A DNA stretch of 64,000 nt. Source: Bifidobacterium vespertilionis. GTDB taxonomy: Bacteria; Actinomycetota; Actinomycetes; Actinomycetales; Bifidobacteriaceae. The notes below the pieces were generated by a model. The model made no database searches and was not told the DNA's origin. It saw only the letters and a list, made by a program, of their open reading frames with translations. Where the stretch lies: assembly GCF_008698145.1 (NCBI RefSeq), contig NZ_RZNZ01000007.1, forward strand, positions 58,789-122,788, written 5' to 3'. This document shows positions 26,564 through 33,918 of this stretch, in pieces (the stretch's first letter is position 1; each line of letters starts with the position of its first letter). The position numbers were made by a program, and so were the translations under genes.

Positions 26564-26778
26564 GCATAGTGGGGGCGGATTTGGGCTTCTGCAGAGTGCT
26601 AATCATCAAAGTGGGGGCGCGTCAACCCCGCACCGAGCCCGCATCCGTCACGGCGAAGAGGCCGTTTTCCGCGATTTTCCAATGACCCGTCTGTGGACAT
26701 CACCGTCGAAGAGCCGCGCAGACGCCCCCACTTTGATGTTTATCGCTCTGCAGAAGCCCAAATCCGCCCCCACTATGC
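26564..26778. repeat. 56-bp inverted repeat with AAAGTGGGGGCG (family D, copy 1)
   Basis: Left arm 26564-26619 and right arm 26723-26778 are complementary except for a few bases in the middle, around a loop of about 100 bp. Each arm begins GCATAGTGGGGGCGGATTT and ends CATCAAAGTGGGGGCG. Copy 2 at 35611-35808 keeps both ends of the arm but has an unrelated loop. The whole lies between the deacetylase gene and tRNA-Gly, which converge. It is MITE-like, but no target duplication was established. Confidence 0.85.
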
Positions 26779-26863
26779 AAGATAGAGCAAGACACCGGCT
26801 CTGGGAACAGTTGGAGAAACCCAAGAACGTTGAAATTCCACCGAAATGACGGGAAAAACACAG

Positions 26864-26937
26864 TGGAGCGGATGACGGGAGTCGAACCCGCCTTTAAAGC
26901 TTGGGAAGCTTTCGTTCTACCGATGAACTACATCCGC
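26864..26937 (-). tRNA. tRNA-Gly (CCC)
   Basis: On the minus strand the acceptor stem GCGGATG pairs with CATCCGC. The anticodon stem AAGCT... has loop TTCCCAA (anticodon CCC). The T-arm GGCGGGTTCGACTCCCGTC is intact and CCA is encoded. No partner tRNA is adjacent. Confidence 0.95.
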
Positions 26938-27115
26938 AGTCGGCCCCGCGCCACGCGCGAATGCACAAATAGCAACTGTACCACATGAGCGGACCTGCGC
27001 GCATCCGCAACATACGGAATGTGGCGTGGTCCGCCCGCGGCCCGCACGTGGCACGCGCGCGGCGTGGCACGGCACGGCGGGACGTGGATAGGATGGGACC
27101 GGAAAGGGGCCCAGC

Positions 27116-27847
27116 ATGCCGTACCGCATCGCCATTTGTGACGACAGTGACGTGGACGCCGCATATGTGCGGTCGCTGGTCGGTCGCTGGGCCGAGTCGC
27201 GCTCGGCGGACGTGGAAACCGAGACGTTCCCCTCCGCCGAGCGGCTGCTTTCCCGCTACGAGGAACGGCGGGATTACGACATTCTGCTGCTCGACATCGA
27301 GATGGGCAAGACGGGCGGTGCAGGCGGGCCGGGCGCGATGGACGGCATCGAGCTCGCGAAGGCCGTGCGCCGCGAGGAGAACGGCGGTCGCACGCAGATC
27401 GTGTTCATCACCGGATACTCGGACTACATCGCCGAAGGCTACGACGTGGAGGCCCTGCACTACCTCATGAAGCCGGTGGACGCGCGCAAGCTGTTCGCGG
27501 TGCTGGACCGGGCCGCGCAACGGCTGCGGCAGGGCGAGCGATGCCTGAATCTGCAGTATGCGGAGGGCGTGGTGCGCATTCCGCTGGGGACGATACGGTA
27601 TCTGGATGTGAGACAGAACTATGTGACCATCCATGCTGAGCGCGCGTACACGGTCAAACGCTCGCTCAGCGAGTTCGAGGACGAGCTGGGGCCGGAGTTC
27701 TTCCGCGCCGGGCGGGGGTTGATCGTGAGCCTGCGACGGATCCGCCGGGTCACGCGAACCGCCGTGGAATTGACGGACGGGGAGGCGCTGCGCCTGCCTC
27801 GAGGCGCATACGAGCCGCTCAACCGGGCGATCATCGAAAGGACGTGA
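27116..27847 (+). CDS. LytTR-family response regulator
   Basis: This 243-residue response regulator of the AgrA/LytR type has a receiver domain at residues 1-130 (acidic pair D9/D10, phospho-acceptor D60 in YDILLLDIEMG, K119) and a LytTR DNA-binding domain at 140-243 (GVVRIPLGTIRYLDVRQNYVTIH; FFRAGRGLIVSLRRIRRV). LytTR proteins bind two 9-bp direct repeats about 21 bp apart. Such a pair lies upstream of the ABC exporters at 28593-28622. The start has AAAGGGG six bases upstream. It is ten bases from the kinase gene, so they form one operon. Confidence 0.93.
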   Translation: MPYRIAICDDSDVDAAYVRSLVGRWAESRSADVETETFPSAERLLSRYEERRDYDILLLDIEMGKTGGAGGPGAMDGIELAKAVRREENGGRTQIVFITGYSDYIAEGYDVEALHYLMKPVDARKLFAVLDRAAQRLRQGERCLNLQYAEGVVRIPLGTIRYLDVRQNYVTIHAERAYTVKRSLSEFEDELGPEFFRAGRGLIVSLRRIRRVTRTAVELTDGEALRLPRGAYEPLNRAIIERT

Positions 27848-27857
27848 GGGCACCGCC

Positions 27858-28535
27858 ATGAAGCTTCCACGATTCTTCGGCCGCAGCCGGGCCAGCAAGG
27901 CGCTGGCCGCATACCAGCGCGAACTGGTGGACACGCACTACCGCGAAGTGGAGAACATGTACCGGCAGATGCGCATCTGGCGGCACGACTACCGCAATCA
28001 CATCCAGACGCTCAAGGTACTGGCGGCGAACGGCGACATCGCCGCGATCCGCAGCTATCTGGACGGGCTCGACGCCGAGCTGAAGGAGCTGGACACACCC
28101 ATCAAATCCGGCAACGCCATGGCCGACGCGATCCTCAACAGCAAGGTGTCGCTGGCGAAGGCGCATGGCATCGACGCGCGCGTGGACGCCCGCATCCCCA
28201 TCAAGCTGAGGATCTCCGAGCTGGACCTGTGCTGCGTGCTGGGCAACCTGTTCGACAATGCGATCGAGGCGAACGAGGCGCTGCCCGAATCCGAGCGGAT
28301 GATCCGCGTGTACATGGACATGAAGGGCCCGCAACTGTACATCTCGTTCACCAATGCGGCGCCAGCAGGCAAGCGGCGCAAGAAGGGCGGGCTGTTCCCC
28401 ACCACCAAGAAGGGGGAAGGCCACGGCTTCGGGCTGGTGCACATCGATCGGATCGTGGAGGATGCGGGCGGGTATCTGAGCCGGAACTCGGAATCCGGCG
28501 CGTTCACCACGGAGATTCTGCTGCCACAGGCGTGA
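27858..28535 (+). CDS. GHKL sensor histidine kinase lacking a membrane sensor
   Basis: This 225-residue kinase is of the AgrC/LytS-like GHKL type. It shows the phospho-acceptor box RHDYRNHIQTL (H43, or H48), the N-box LGNLFDNAIEANE (N130, N134) and the ATP-lid/G-box GEGHGFGLVHIDRI. The usual N-terminal five to seven membrane helices of AgrC-type sensors are absent. Only 40 residues, predicted coiled and charged, precede the His box. It must therefore sense something in the cytoplasm or act with a separate sensor. It is co-transcribed with the LytTR regulator. Confidence 0.9.
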   Translation: MKLPRFFGRSRASKALAAYQRELVDTHYREVENMYRQMRIWRHDYRNHIQTLKVLAANGDIAAIRSYLDGLDAELKELDTPIKSGNAMADAILNSKVSLAKAHGIDARVDARIPIKLRISELDLCCVLGNLFDNAIEANEALPESERMIRVYMDMKGPQLYISFTNAAPAGKRRKKGGLFPTTKKGEGHGFGLVHIDRIVEDAGGYLSRNSESGAFTTEILLPQA

Positions 28536-28592
28536 CGCGACGGCGGCAGCCCGACACGCCGATTGGACCGCCCCACCGCGCAATCCATGCGA

Positions 28593-28622
28593 TTCGTCCC
28601 CGAATTCGCGCGTTTCGTCCCC
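28593..28622 (+). promoter_or_regulatory. Candidate LytTR operator (direct repeat, 21-bp spacing)
   Basis: The nonamer TTCGTCCCC is repeated exactly at 28593-28601 and 28614-28622, start to start 21 bp, or two helical turns. This is the known geometry of LytTR-family sites. It lies about 62 bp before the ABC exporter start codon and downstream of the kinase, so it would switch the exporters separately from the regulator genes. Confidence 0.65.
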
Positions 28623-28637
28623 ATCGGCCGGCGCGTC

Positions 28638-28678
28638 CCTCCTTTCCGCGTTAGAACGGACTCAACGCGGAAAGGAGG
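28638..28678 (+). promoter_or_regulatory. SD-sequestering hairpin in the exporter leader
   Basis: Perfect 15-bp arms at 28638-28652 (CCTCCTTTCCGCGTT) and 28664-28678 (AACGCGGAAAGGAGG) enclose an 11-base loop. The right arm contains the whole SD sequence AAAGGAGG of the exporter gene (start 28684). In RNA, ribosome access would be blocked until the stem is opened. Confidence 0.8.
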
Positions 28679-28683
28679 CGGCC

Positions 28684-30663
28684 ATGGCAACCCACGGCAG
28701 CACGGAAGACCACGATGACCAAAGCGCCGGCACGGGCGGGCAAGCGGGCGGACAAGGCGTGAATGGACCCGATGCAAGCGCGCGCAGCACGACCAAACGC
28801 GGCGGCAAACTGCGGTACGGCATGTGGAGCAATACCCGGTTCATGCTGTCCATCGCATGGCGGGTGGCGCGCGGCGTTCCCTTCGCGGTCACGGCCATGG
28901 CGGTGGCCGCAGCGGGCATGACGATCACGGAACTGTTCATCGCGCCGATGATCCTGCATCGCATCGAAACGCATGCGACGGCGGGCGGCACGCTGCTCGC
29001 GATCGCGGGATTCACGGCCGTGCTTGCGGCGCTGCACGGGGTGCACGAGTATCTCGACACGTGCAAGGTGTTCGATCGCACGTCCGTGCGCGACGAACTG
29101 CTGTGGAGCATCGGGCGCAAGGTGGCGGGCACGTCGTACGTCAACACGCTGGACCCCGCGTTCCGCGCGGCGGAGCGCAAATGCAGCGATGCGTGCAACA
29201 GCAACTGGGCGCCCACCGAAAGGATTTGGAGCACGTGGACCGAGATCCTCACCAATGTGATCGGATTCGCGGCCTATGCGGCGGTGCTGGGCGGGCTGAG
29301 CCCGTGGCTGATGGGGGTGGTGATCCTGACCGCCGTGGCCGGGTACCTGCCCGGCAAGCGCATCAACGGGTGGGGATTCCGGCATCGCGCCCAGGAGCAG
29401 GCGACCATCAAGCGGTTCGAATACCTCAACGATCTGGGCAACAAGCGGGAGTATGCGAAGGATATCCGCATGTTCAATCTGCGCCCGTGGATCATGGAAT
29501 TGCGGGCCGAAGCGCTGCGGGCGCTGGCGGGGTTCTACGCCAGGCGCGAGGCCAACGCCATGTGGGCGAACGTGATCGACGCGGCCCTCATGCTTCTGCG
29601 CAACGGCGTGGCGTACGCCTACCTGATCTGGCTGACCCTGGACCAAGGCCTGCCCGCCTCCCGGTTCCTGCTGTATTTCACCGCCGTGACCGGATTCGGC
29701 GCGTGGATCACCGGCATCCTCGACCAGTTCACGGAACTCGGCAAGGAAAGCCAGGACATCGCGCAGATCCGCGAATTCCTCGACTGGCCCGAACCCTTCA
29801 ATCTCGGGACCGGCCGGCGGCTCGATCGCATCCCGGGGCACGTGTACCGGATCGGTCTGGAACACGTCTCCTACCGCTATCCCGGTGCCGATCGGGACAC
29901 CCTGCACGATGTGACCCTCACCATCCACGCTGGCGAGCGGCTCGCCCTAGTGGGTCTCAACGGGGCGGGCAAGACCACGCTCGTCAAGCTTGTCTGCGGG
30001 TTCCTCGACCCGGATGCGGGCCGTGTCACGCTCGACGGGATCGACATCCGCCAGTACGATCGGCGCGACTACTACCGGCTGTTCGCCGCTGTGTTCCAGG
30101 ATTTCAGCGTCCTGGACTCCACGATCGCGCAGAACGTGGCGCAAACGGTCGCGGACGCGGACCGGACCCGCGTGGTCGACTGTCTGGAACGATCGGGACT
30201 CGCGGAACTGGTGGCGGGTCTGCCGGGAGGGATGGACGCGCATCTGGGACGCGAGGTGTACGAGGATGGGGTGGAACTGTCCGGCGGGCAGATACAGCGG
30301 CTCATGCTCGCCCGCGCCCTGTACCGCGACGCGCCGATCCTCGTGCTCGACGAGCCGACCGCCGCGCTGGACCCGATCGCGGAGGACGACATCTACCGGC
30401 ATTACGCGCGCATGACCAAGGGACGCACATCGGTGTTCATCTCGCACCGGCTGGCCTCCACCCGGTTCTGCGACCGGATCGTGCTGCTCGCGGACGGGCG
30501 GATCGCAGAACAGGGCACGCACGAGCAGCTTCTGTCCGCGGGCGGCGAGTACGCCCGGCTGTTCGGCACGCAAAGCAAGTACTACCGGGACAAACCCACG
30601 GCAAAACCACACACGGACACGGGCGGTGCGACGCAGCATCCGCAGGAAGGAGCACGGCGATGA
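28684..30663 (+). CDS. ABC exporter, half-transporter 1 (membrane + ATPase)
   Basis: This 659-residue half-transporter has a polar Gly-rich N-terminus (about 45 residues), a six-helix membrane domain and a C-terminal ATPase. The ATPase shows VGLNGAGKTTLVK (Walker A), VFQDFSV (Q-loop), LSGGQIQRLMLARAL (signature), ILVLDEPTAALDP (Walker B) and FISHRLAS (H-loop). All catalytic residues are intact. The transported compound is unknown. Related pairs in Firmicutes and Actinobacteria export peptides or give drug resistance. AGGAGG is five bases before ATG but lies in a 15-bp hairpin. Its stop overlaps the next start (ATGA). Confidence 0.92.
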   Translation: MATHGSTEDHDDQSAGTGGQAGGQGVNGPDASARSTTKRGGKLRYGMWSNTRFMLSIAWRVARGVPFAVTAMAVAAAGMTITELFIAPMILHRIETHATAGGTLLAIAGFTAVLAALHGVHEYLDTCKVFDRTSVRDELLWSIGRKVAGTSYVNTLDPAFRAAERKCSDACNSNWAPTERIWSTWTEILTNVIGFAAYAAVLGGLSPWLMGVVILTAVAGYLPGKRINGWGFRHRAQEQATIKRFEYLNDLGNKREYAKDIRMFNLRPWIMELRAEALRALAGFYARREANAMWANVIDAALMLLRNGVAYAYLIWLTLDQGLPASRFLLYFTAVTGFGAWITGILDQFTELGKESQDIAQIREFLDWPEPFNLGTGRRLDRIPGHVYRIGLEHVSYRYPGADRDTLHDVTLTIHAGERLALVGLNGAGKTTLVKLVCGFLDPDAGRVTLDGIDIRQYDRRDYYRLFAAVFQDFSVLDSTIAQNVAQTVADADRTRVVDCLERSGLAELVAGLPGGMDAHLGREVYEDGVELSGGQIQRLMLARALYRDAPILVLDEPTAALDPIAEDDIYRHYARMTKGRTSVFISHRLASTRFCDRIVLLADGRIAEQGTHEQLLSAGGEYARLFGTQSKYYRDKPTAKPHTDTGGATQHPQEGARR

Positions 30664-32582
30664 ACGCAGACACGCAAACCGCGACCAAGGAATACACGGA
30701 CGAAGCCAGCAAGCCCACAACGCTCCGCGAGGCATGGCGGCTCAATCTACGCGCCCTGGGCCTGTATTGGCGGTACCGGCCCGGCTGGTTCGCCGCCATC
30801 ACCATCAGCGCCCTGTTCGACGCTGCGTTCCCCTATGCGACGATCTGGCTGTCCGCGCGGCTGATCGACGAGCTCGCCGGAGCGCGCGACCTGGACCGTC
30901 TGCGCATGTGGGTGCTGCTGACCCTCGCGGTCGGACTGGCGCTGGGACTGGCATCCGCCGCCGCCAAGCACTGGGCGAATGCGGAAAACGGCGTGATCGA
31001 ACCCGCCGGATACCAGACGATCCCGGACAAACTGCTCACCATGGACTATCCGCTCGTGGACGACGCGCATACGAGCGACGCCACCGCGCGCATCCAGCAG
31101 ACCGATCATTTCACCGGCCGCGGGCAGCGCACCGCGCTGTGGATCTATCAGACCTCCATGCCCGCGGTGTTCCGGGTGTTCGGCGGCATCGGGCTTTCGG
31201 TCACTCTGTTCACCACGCCGGTGCCGGATTCCGCGGGCGCGGGCTGGCTCACGGCGCTCAACAGCCCGTGGCTGGGCGCGGTGGCCATCGGATTGATCGT
31301 GGCGATCGTGCTGGCTTCGACGCTTCTGGCCGAACGCGGCGAACGATACTGGGATGTGCTGGACAAGGAGGGCCGATTCGGCAACCGCGTGTTCCGGTTC
31401 TTCAGCTACCTGTACCAGGACGCCAAACGCGCGCTGGACCTGCGCATCTACCGTCAGTACGAGGAGGTGGCGCTGCCGTTCCAGAAGGCCAACGAGCCGT
31501 GGGATCTGAACGGGCCGTTCGGCCGCGTCCTGTACCGGCGCATGGCCCCGCTGCTCGGCGCGGGCGCGGCATGCGCATCGCTCATCACCGGCGTGGCCTA
31601 CACCTACGTGTGCCTCAAGGCCCTGGGCGGGGCGTTCGGCGTGGGAGCCGTCACCCAATACGTGGGCGCGATCACCACCATGTTCGCCGGCGTCTCGAAA
31701 CTGTTCGAGATGGGCGTGCAGGTCAAGGCGAACGGGCCGTTCCTGCGGCGGCTGTTCGATTTTCTGGACACGCCGAACACGATGTACCAGGGCAGCCTGA
31801 CCACGGAGAAGCGCACGGACCGCCAGTATGACGTGGAATTCCGCGACGTGTCCTTCCGATACCCCGGCGCCCCGACCGGCACATGGGCCCTGCGCCACGT
31901 CAACCTCAGGTTCCGCATCGGCGGCCGGCTCGCGGTGGTGGGCGAGAACGGGTCCGGCAAGACCACGTTCATCAAGCTCCTCGCCCGTCTCTACGACCCG
32001 ACCGAGGGCCGGATTCTGCTCAACGGCATCGACATCCGCAAATATCGGTACGACGAATACATGCGCCTGTTCTCAGTGGTCTTCCAGGATTTCCGCCTCC
32101 TCGCCCTGCCGCTGGACCAGAACGTGGCAGCGAGCGCGCACTACGATCCCGCACTCGTGCGCGACTGCCTGGAGCGTGCCGATCTGGCCGACCGGATTAC
32201 CGACTTGCCCGAGGGACTCAACACGCCCCTGTACCGCGAGCTCGACGAACACGGGGTGGACGTGTCCGGCGGGGAGGCGCAGAAGATCGCCATCGCCCGC
32301 GCCCTGTACCGCGACGCCCCGTTCATCGTGCTCGACGAGCCGACCGCCGCCTTGGACCCGGTCGCGGAGGCGGCCATCTACGCCCGGTTCGACCGGATCG
32401 CCACCGATCGGACCGCCGTGTACATCAGCCACCGCCTGTCCTCATGCCGGTTCTGCGACGAGATCGCCGTGTTCGACCGCGGGCGGATCGTGCAGACCGG
32501 CACGCACGATGAGCTGGTTCGCGAGACCGCGGGCAAGTACCGGCAGCTCTGGCAAGCGCAGGCGCAGTACTACCGCAAGTGA
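30660..32582 (+). CDS. ABC exporter, half-transporter 2 (membrane + ATPase)
   Basis: This 640-residue protein has the same architecture as the preceding gene: six membrane helices (from about residue 45), then an ATPase with VGENGSGKTTFIK, VFQDFRLL, VSGGEAQKIAIARAL, IVLDEPTAALDP and YISHRLSS. Its ATG overlaps the upstream stop by four bases, so the two halves are probably made in equal amounts and form a heterodimer. The same frame stays open far upstream inside the first exporter gene, but that part is an out-of-frame shadow. No precursor peptide gene with its own SD sequence is visible nearby. Confidence 0.92.
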   Translation: MNADTQTATKEYTDEASKPTTLREAWRLNLRALGLYWRYRPGWFAAITISALFDAAFPYATIWLSARLIDELAGARDLDRLRMWVLLTLAVGLALGLASAAAKHWANAENGVIEPAGYQTIPDKLLTMDYPLVDDAHTSDATARIQQTDHFTGRGQRTALWIYQTSMPAVFRVFGGIGLSVTLFTTPVPDSAGAGWLTALNSPWLGAVAIGLIVAIVLASTLLAERGERYWDVLDKEGRFGNRVFRFFSYLYQDAKRALDLRIYRQYEEVALPFQKANEPWDLNGPFGRVLYRRMAPLLGAGAACASLITGVAYTYVCLKALGGAFGVGAVTQYVGAITTMFAGVSKLFEMGVQVKANGPFLRRLFDFLDTPNTMYQGSLTTEKRTDRQYDVEFRDVSFRYPGAPTGTWALRHVNLRFRIGGRLAVVGENGSGKTTFIKLLARLYDPTEGRILLNGIDIRKYRYDEYMRLFSVVFQDFRLLALPLDQNVAASAHYDPALVRDCLERADLADRITDLPEGLNTPLYRELDEHGVDVSGGEAQKIAIARALYRDAPFIVLDEPTAALDPVAEAAIYARFDRIATDRTAVYISHRLSSCRFCDEIAVFDRGRIVQTGTHDELVRETAGKYRQLWQAQAQYYRK

Positions 32583-32706
32583 CGTCGCCCACTGGCCGGG
32601 CCGCGACCGAGAATCGGCGCCCCGGGCCGCCCCGCCAGCCGGCGGGGAACCGGCACCAAGCCGCCCCGCCGCCAGTCTTCGGAGCTCACTTGTCAGTCGG
32701 CGAGCC

Positions 32707-33636
32707 TCACTGATAGGGAATCTGCGTGGCGGAGGACATCTCCTGGCTCATCTGCATGAGGCGCGCGATGCGCTCGGAGGTGGGCGGGTGTGTGGAAAAC
32801 AGTCGGCTGAATCCGCCGTCACGGAACGGGTTGGCGATCATCATGGCCGCGGCCGACTGGGTGCCGGCGGTCTGTCGCATCGGGGCCATGCCGATGCCGG
32901 TTTCGATCTTGTTGAGCGCGGATGCGAGGGCCATCGGGTCGCCCGTGAGGCGGCTGCCGTCCTCGTCGGCGTCGAATTCGCGGGTGCGGCTGATCGCCAT
33001 CTGGATGAGCGAGGCGCCGATCGGGGCCAGGATCGCGCTGGCCAGCACGCCGATCAGCCCCAATCCGCCGCCGTTGCCCTCGCGATCGTCGCGCGAGCCG
33101 CCGCCGAAGTACATGAGCGAGTAGCCCAGATAGGTGATCACAGTGGCCATGGCGGAGGCCACCGCGGAGGTGAGGATGTCCCGGTTGTAAACGTGCATGA
33201 GCTCGTGGCCCAGCACGCCGCGCAGTTCGCGCTCGTTGAGCAGCTGGAGGATGCCCTGCGTGCAGCAGACGGCCGCGTGATGCTCGTTGCGGCCGGTGGC
33301 GAAGGCGTTGGGGCTCATGGTGGGCGCGACGTAGATGCGCGGCATGGGGCGGCCGGCCCGCGCGGACAGTTCGCGCACGATCCGGTAGAGTTCGGGGGCC
33401 TGGGCCTCGGAGACCTCGCGGGCGCCCATGGAGGCGATGGCGATGCGGTCGGAGAACCAGTAGGACATGAACGTGGTGCCGAGGCCGATGAGGATGTACA
33501 CGCCGAGCGTGCCGCGGCTGCCGCCCGTGGCCCACCAGATCAGCATGATGATGGCCCACATCAGCCCGAATAACAGCGTGGTCTTCAGCCCGTTGAAGTG
33601 GCCGTGCACGCGCAACTGCCCTGTCTGCCCATTCAT
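32707..33636 (-). CDS. htpX: HtpX-type M48 membrane zinc metalloprotease
   Basis: This 309-residue integral membrane protease clears damaged membrane proteins in its family. Zinc-binding HEXXH is present in GVLGHELMHVYNRD, with the third ligand in REFDADEDGSRL. Helices precede it (TLLFGLMWAIIMLIWWAT; TLGVYILIGLGTTFMSYWF) and follow it (two near residues 175-215). The C-terminal FSTHPPTSERIARL is typical. The ATG lies in GGGGAATATG with a weak SD sequence. It converges with the exporter operon across a 124-bp GC-rich spacer. Confidence 0.94.
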   Translation of the reverse strand: MNGQTGQLRVHGHFNGLKTTLLFGLMWAIIMLIWWATGGSRGTLGVYILIGLGTTFMSYWFSDRIAIASMGAREVSEAQAPELYRIVRELSARAGRPMPRIYVAPTMSPNAFATGRNEHHAAVCCTQGILQLLNERELRGVLGHELMHVYNRDILTSAVASAMATVITYLGYSLMYFGGGSRDDREGNGGGLGLIGVLASAILAPIGASLIQMAISRTREFDADEDGSRLTGDPMALASALNKIETGIGMAPMRQTAGTQSAAAMMIANPFRDGGFSRLFSTHPPTSERIARLMQMSQEMSSATQIPYQ

Positions 33637-33669
33637 ATTCCCCAGACTACGGAACGACGCTGTGATTTT

Positions 33670-33915
33670 TCTGGGCGTTGCCTAGGGATGCCTTGGGGCG
33701 AGGTCCCTCTTCGCTCAGGATGACGAAAGCTGTCATCCTGAGCGGAGCGCGCAGCGCGCAGTCGAAGGATCCTTTATCACCTCACACAAAGTCACAATGC
33801 ACAAGGCTAAGGATCCTTCGACTCGGCCCTTCGGGCTTCGCTCAGGATGACGGGAGAGCCATCCGCCTCCCTCAGGATGACGGGAGGGCCATCCGCCACC
33901 CCTAGGATGACGGCA
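33670..33915. repeat. BIME-like cluster
   Basis: An inverted pair (about 33732-33852) with half-element CTGAGCGGAGCGCGCAGCGC is followed by short CCTCAGGATGACGG copies. It sits between htpX and fprA. No gene or terminator is distinguishable in the 280-bp spacer. Confidence 0.85.
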
Positions 33916-33918
33916 CGA

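Noticed and set aside
26564..26778. Complete insertion sequence
   Set aside because: The inverted repeat encloses only about 100 bp with no transposase frame, and no target duplication could be seen.
27047..27071. CGTGGCACG direct repeat (16-bp period) as LytTR autoregulatory site
   Set aside because: The spacing is not 21 bp and the word differs from the candidate operator at 28593. The region is generally GC-rich and repetitive, so chance is likely.
28824..30659. Upstream extension of the second ABC exporter to a 1252-codon protein
   Set aside because: The extension is the +2 shadow of the first exporter gene. The real start is the ATG at 30660, overlapping the upstream stop, where the protein sequence becomes exporter-like.
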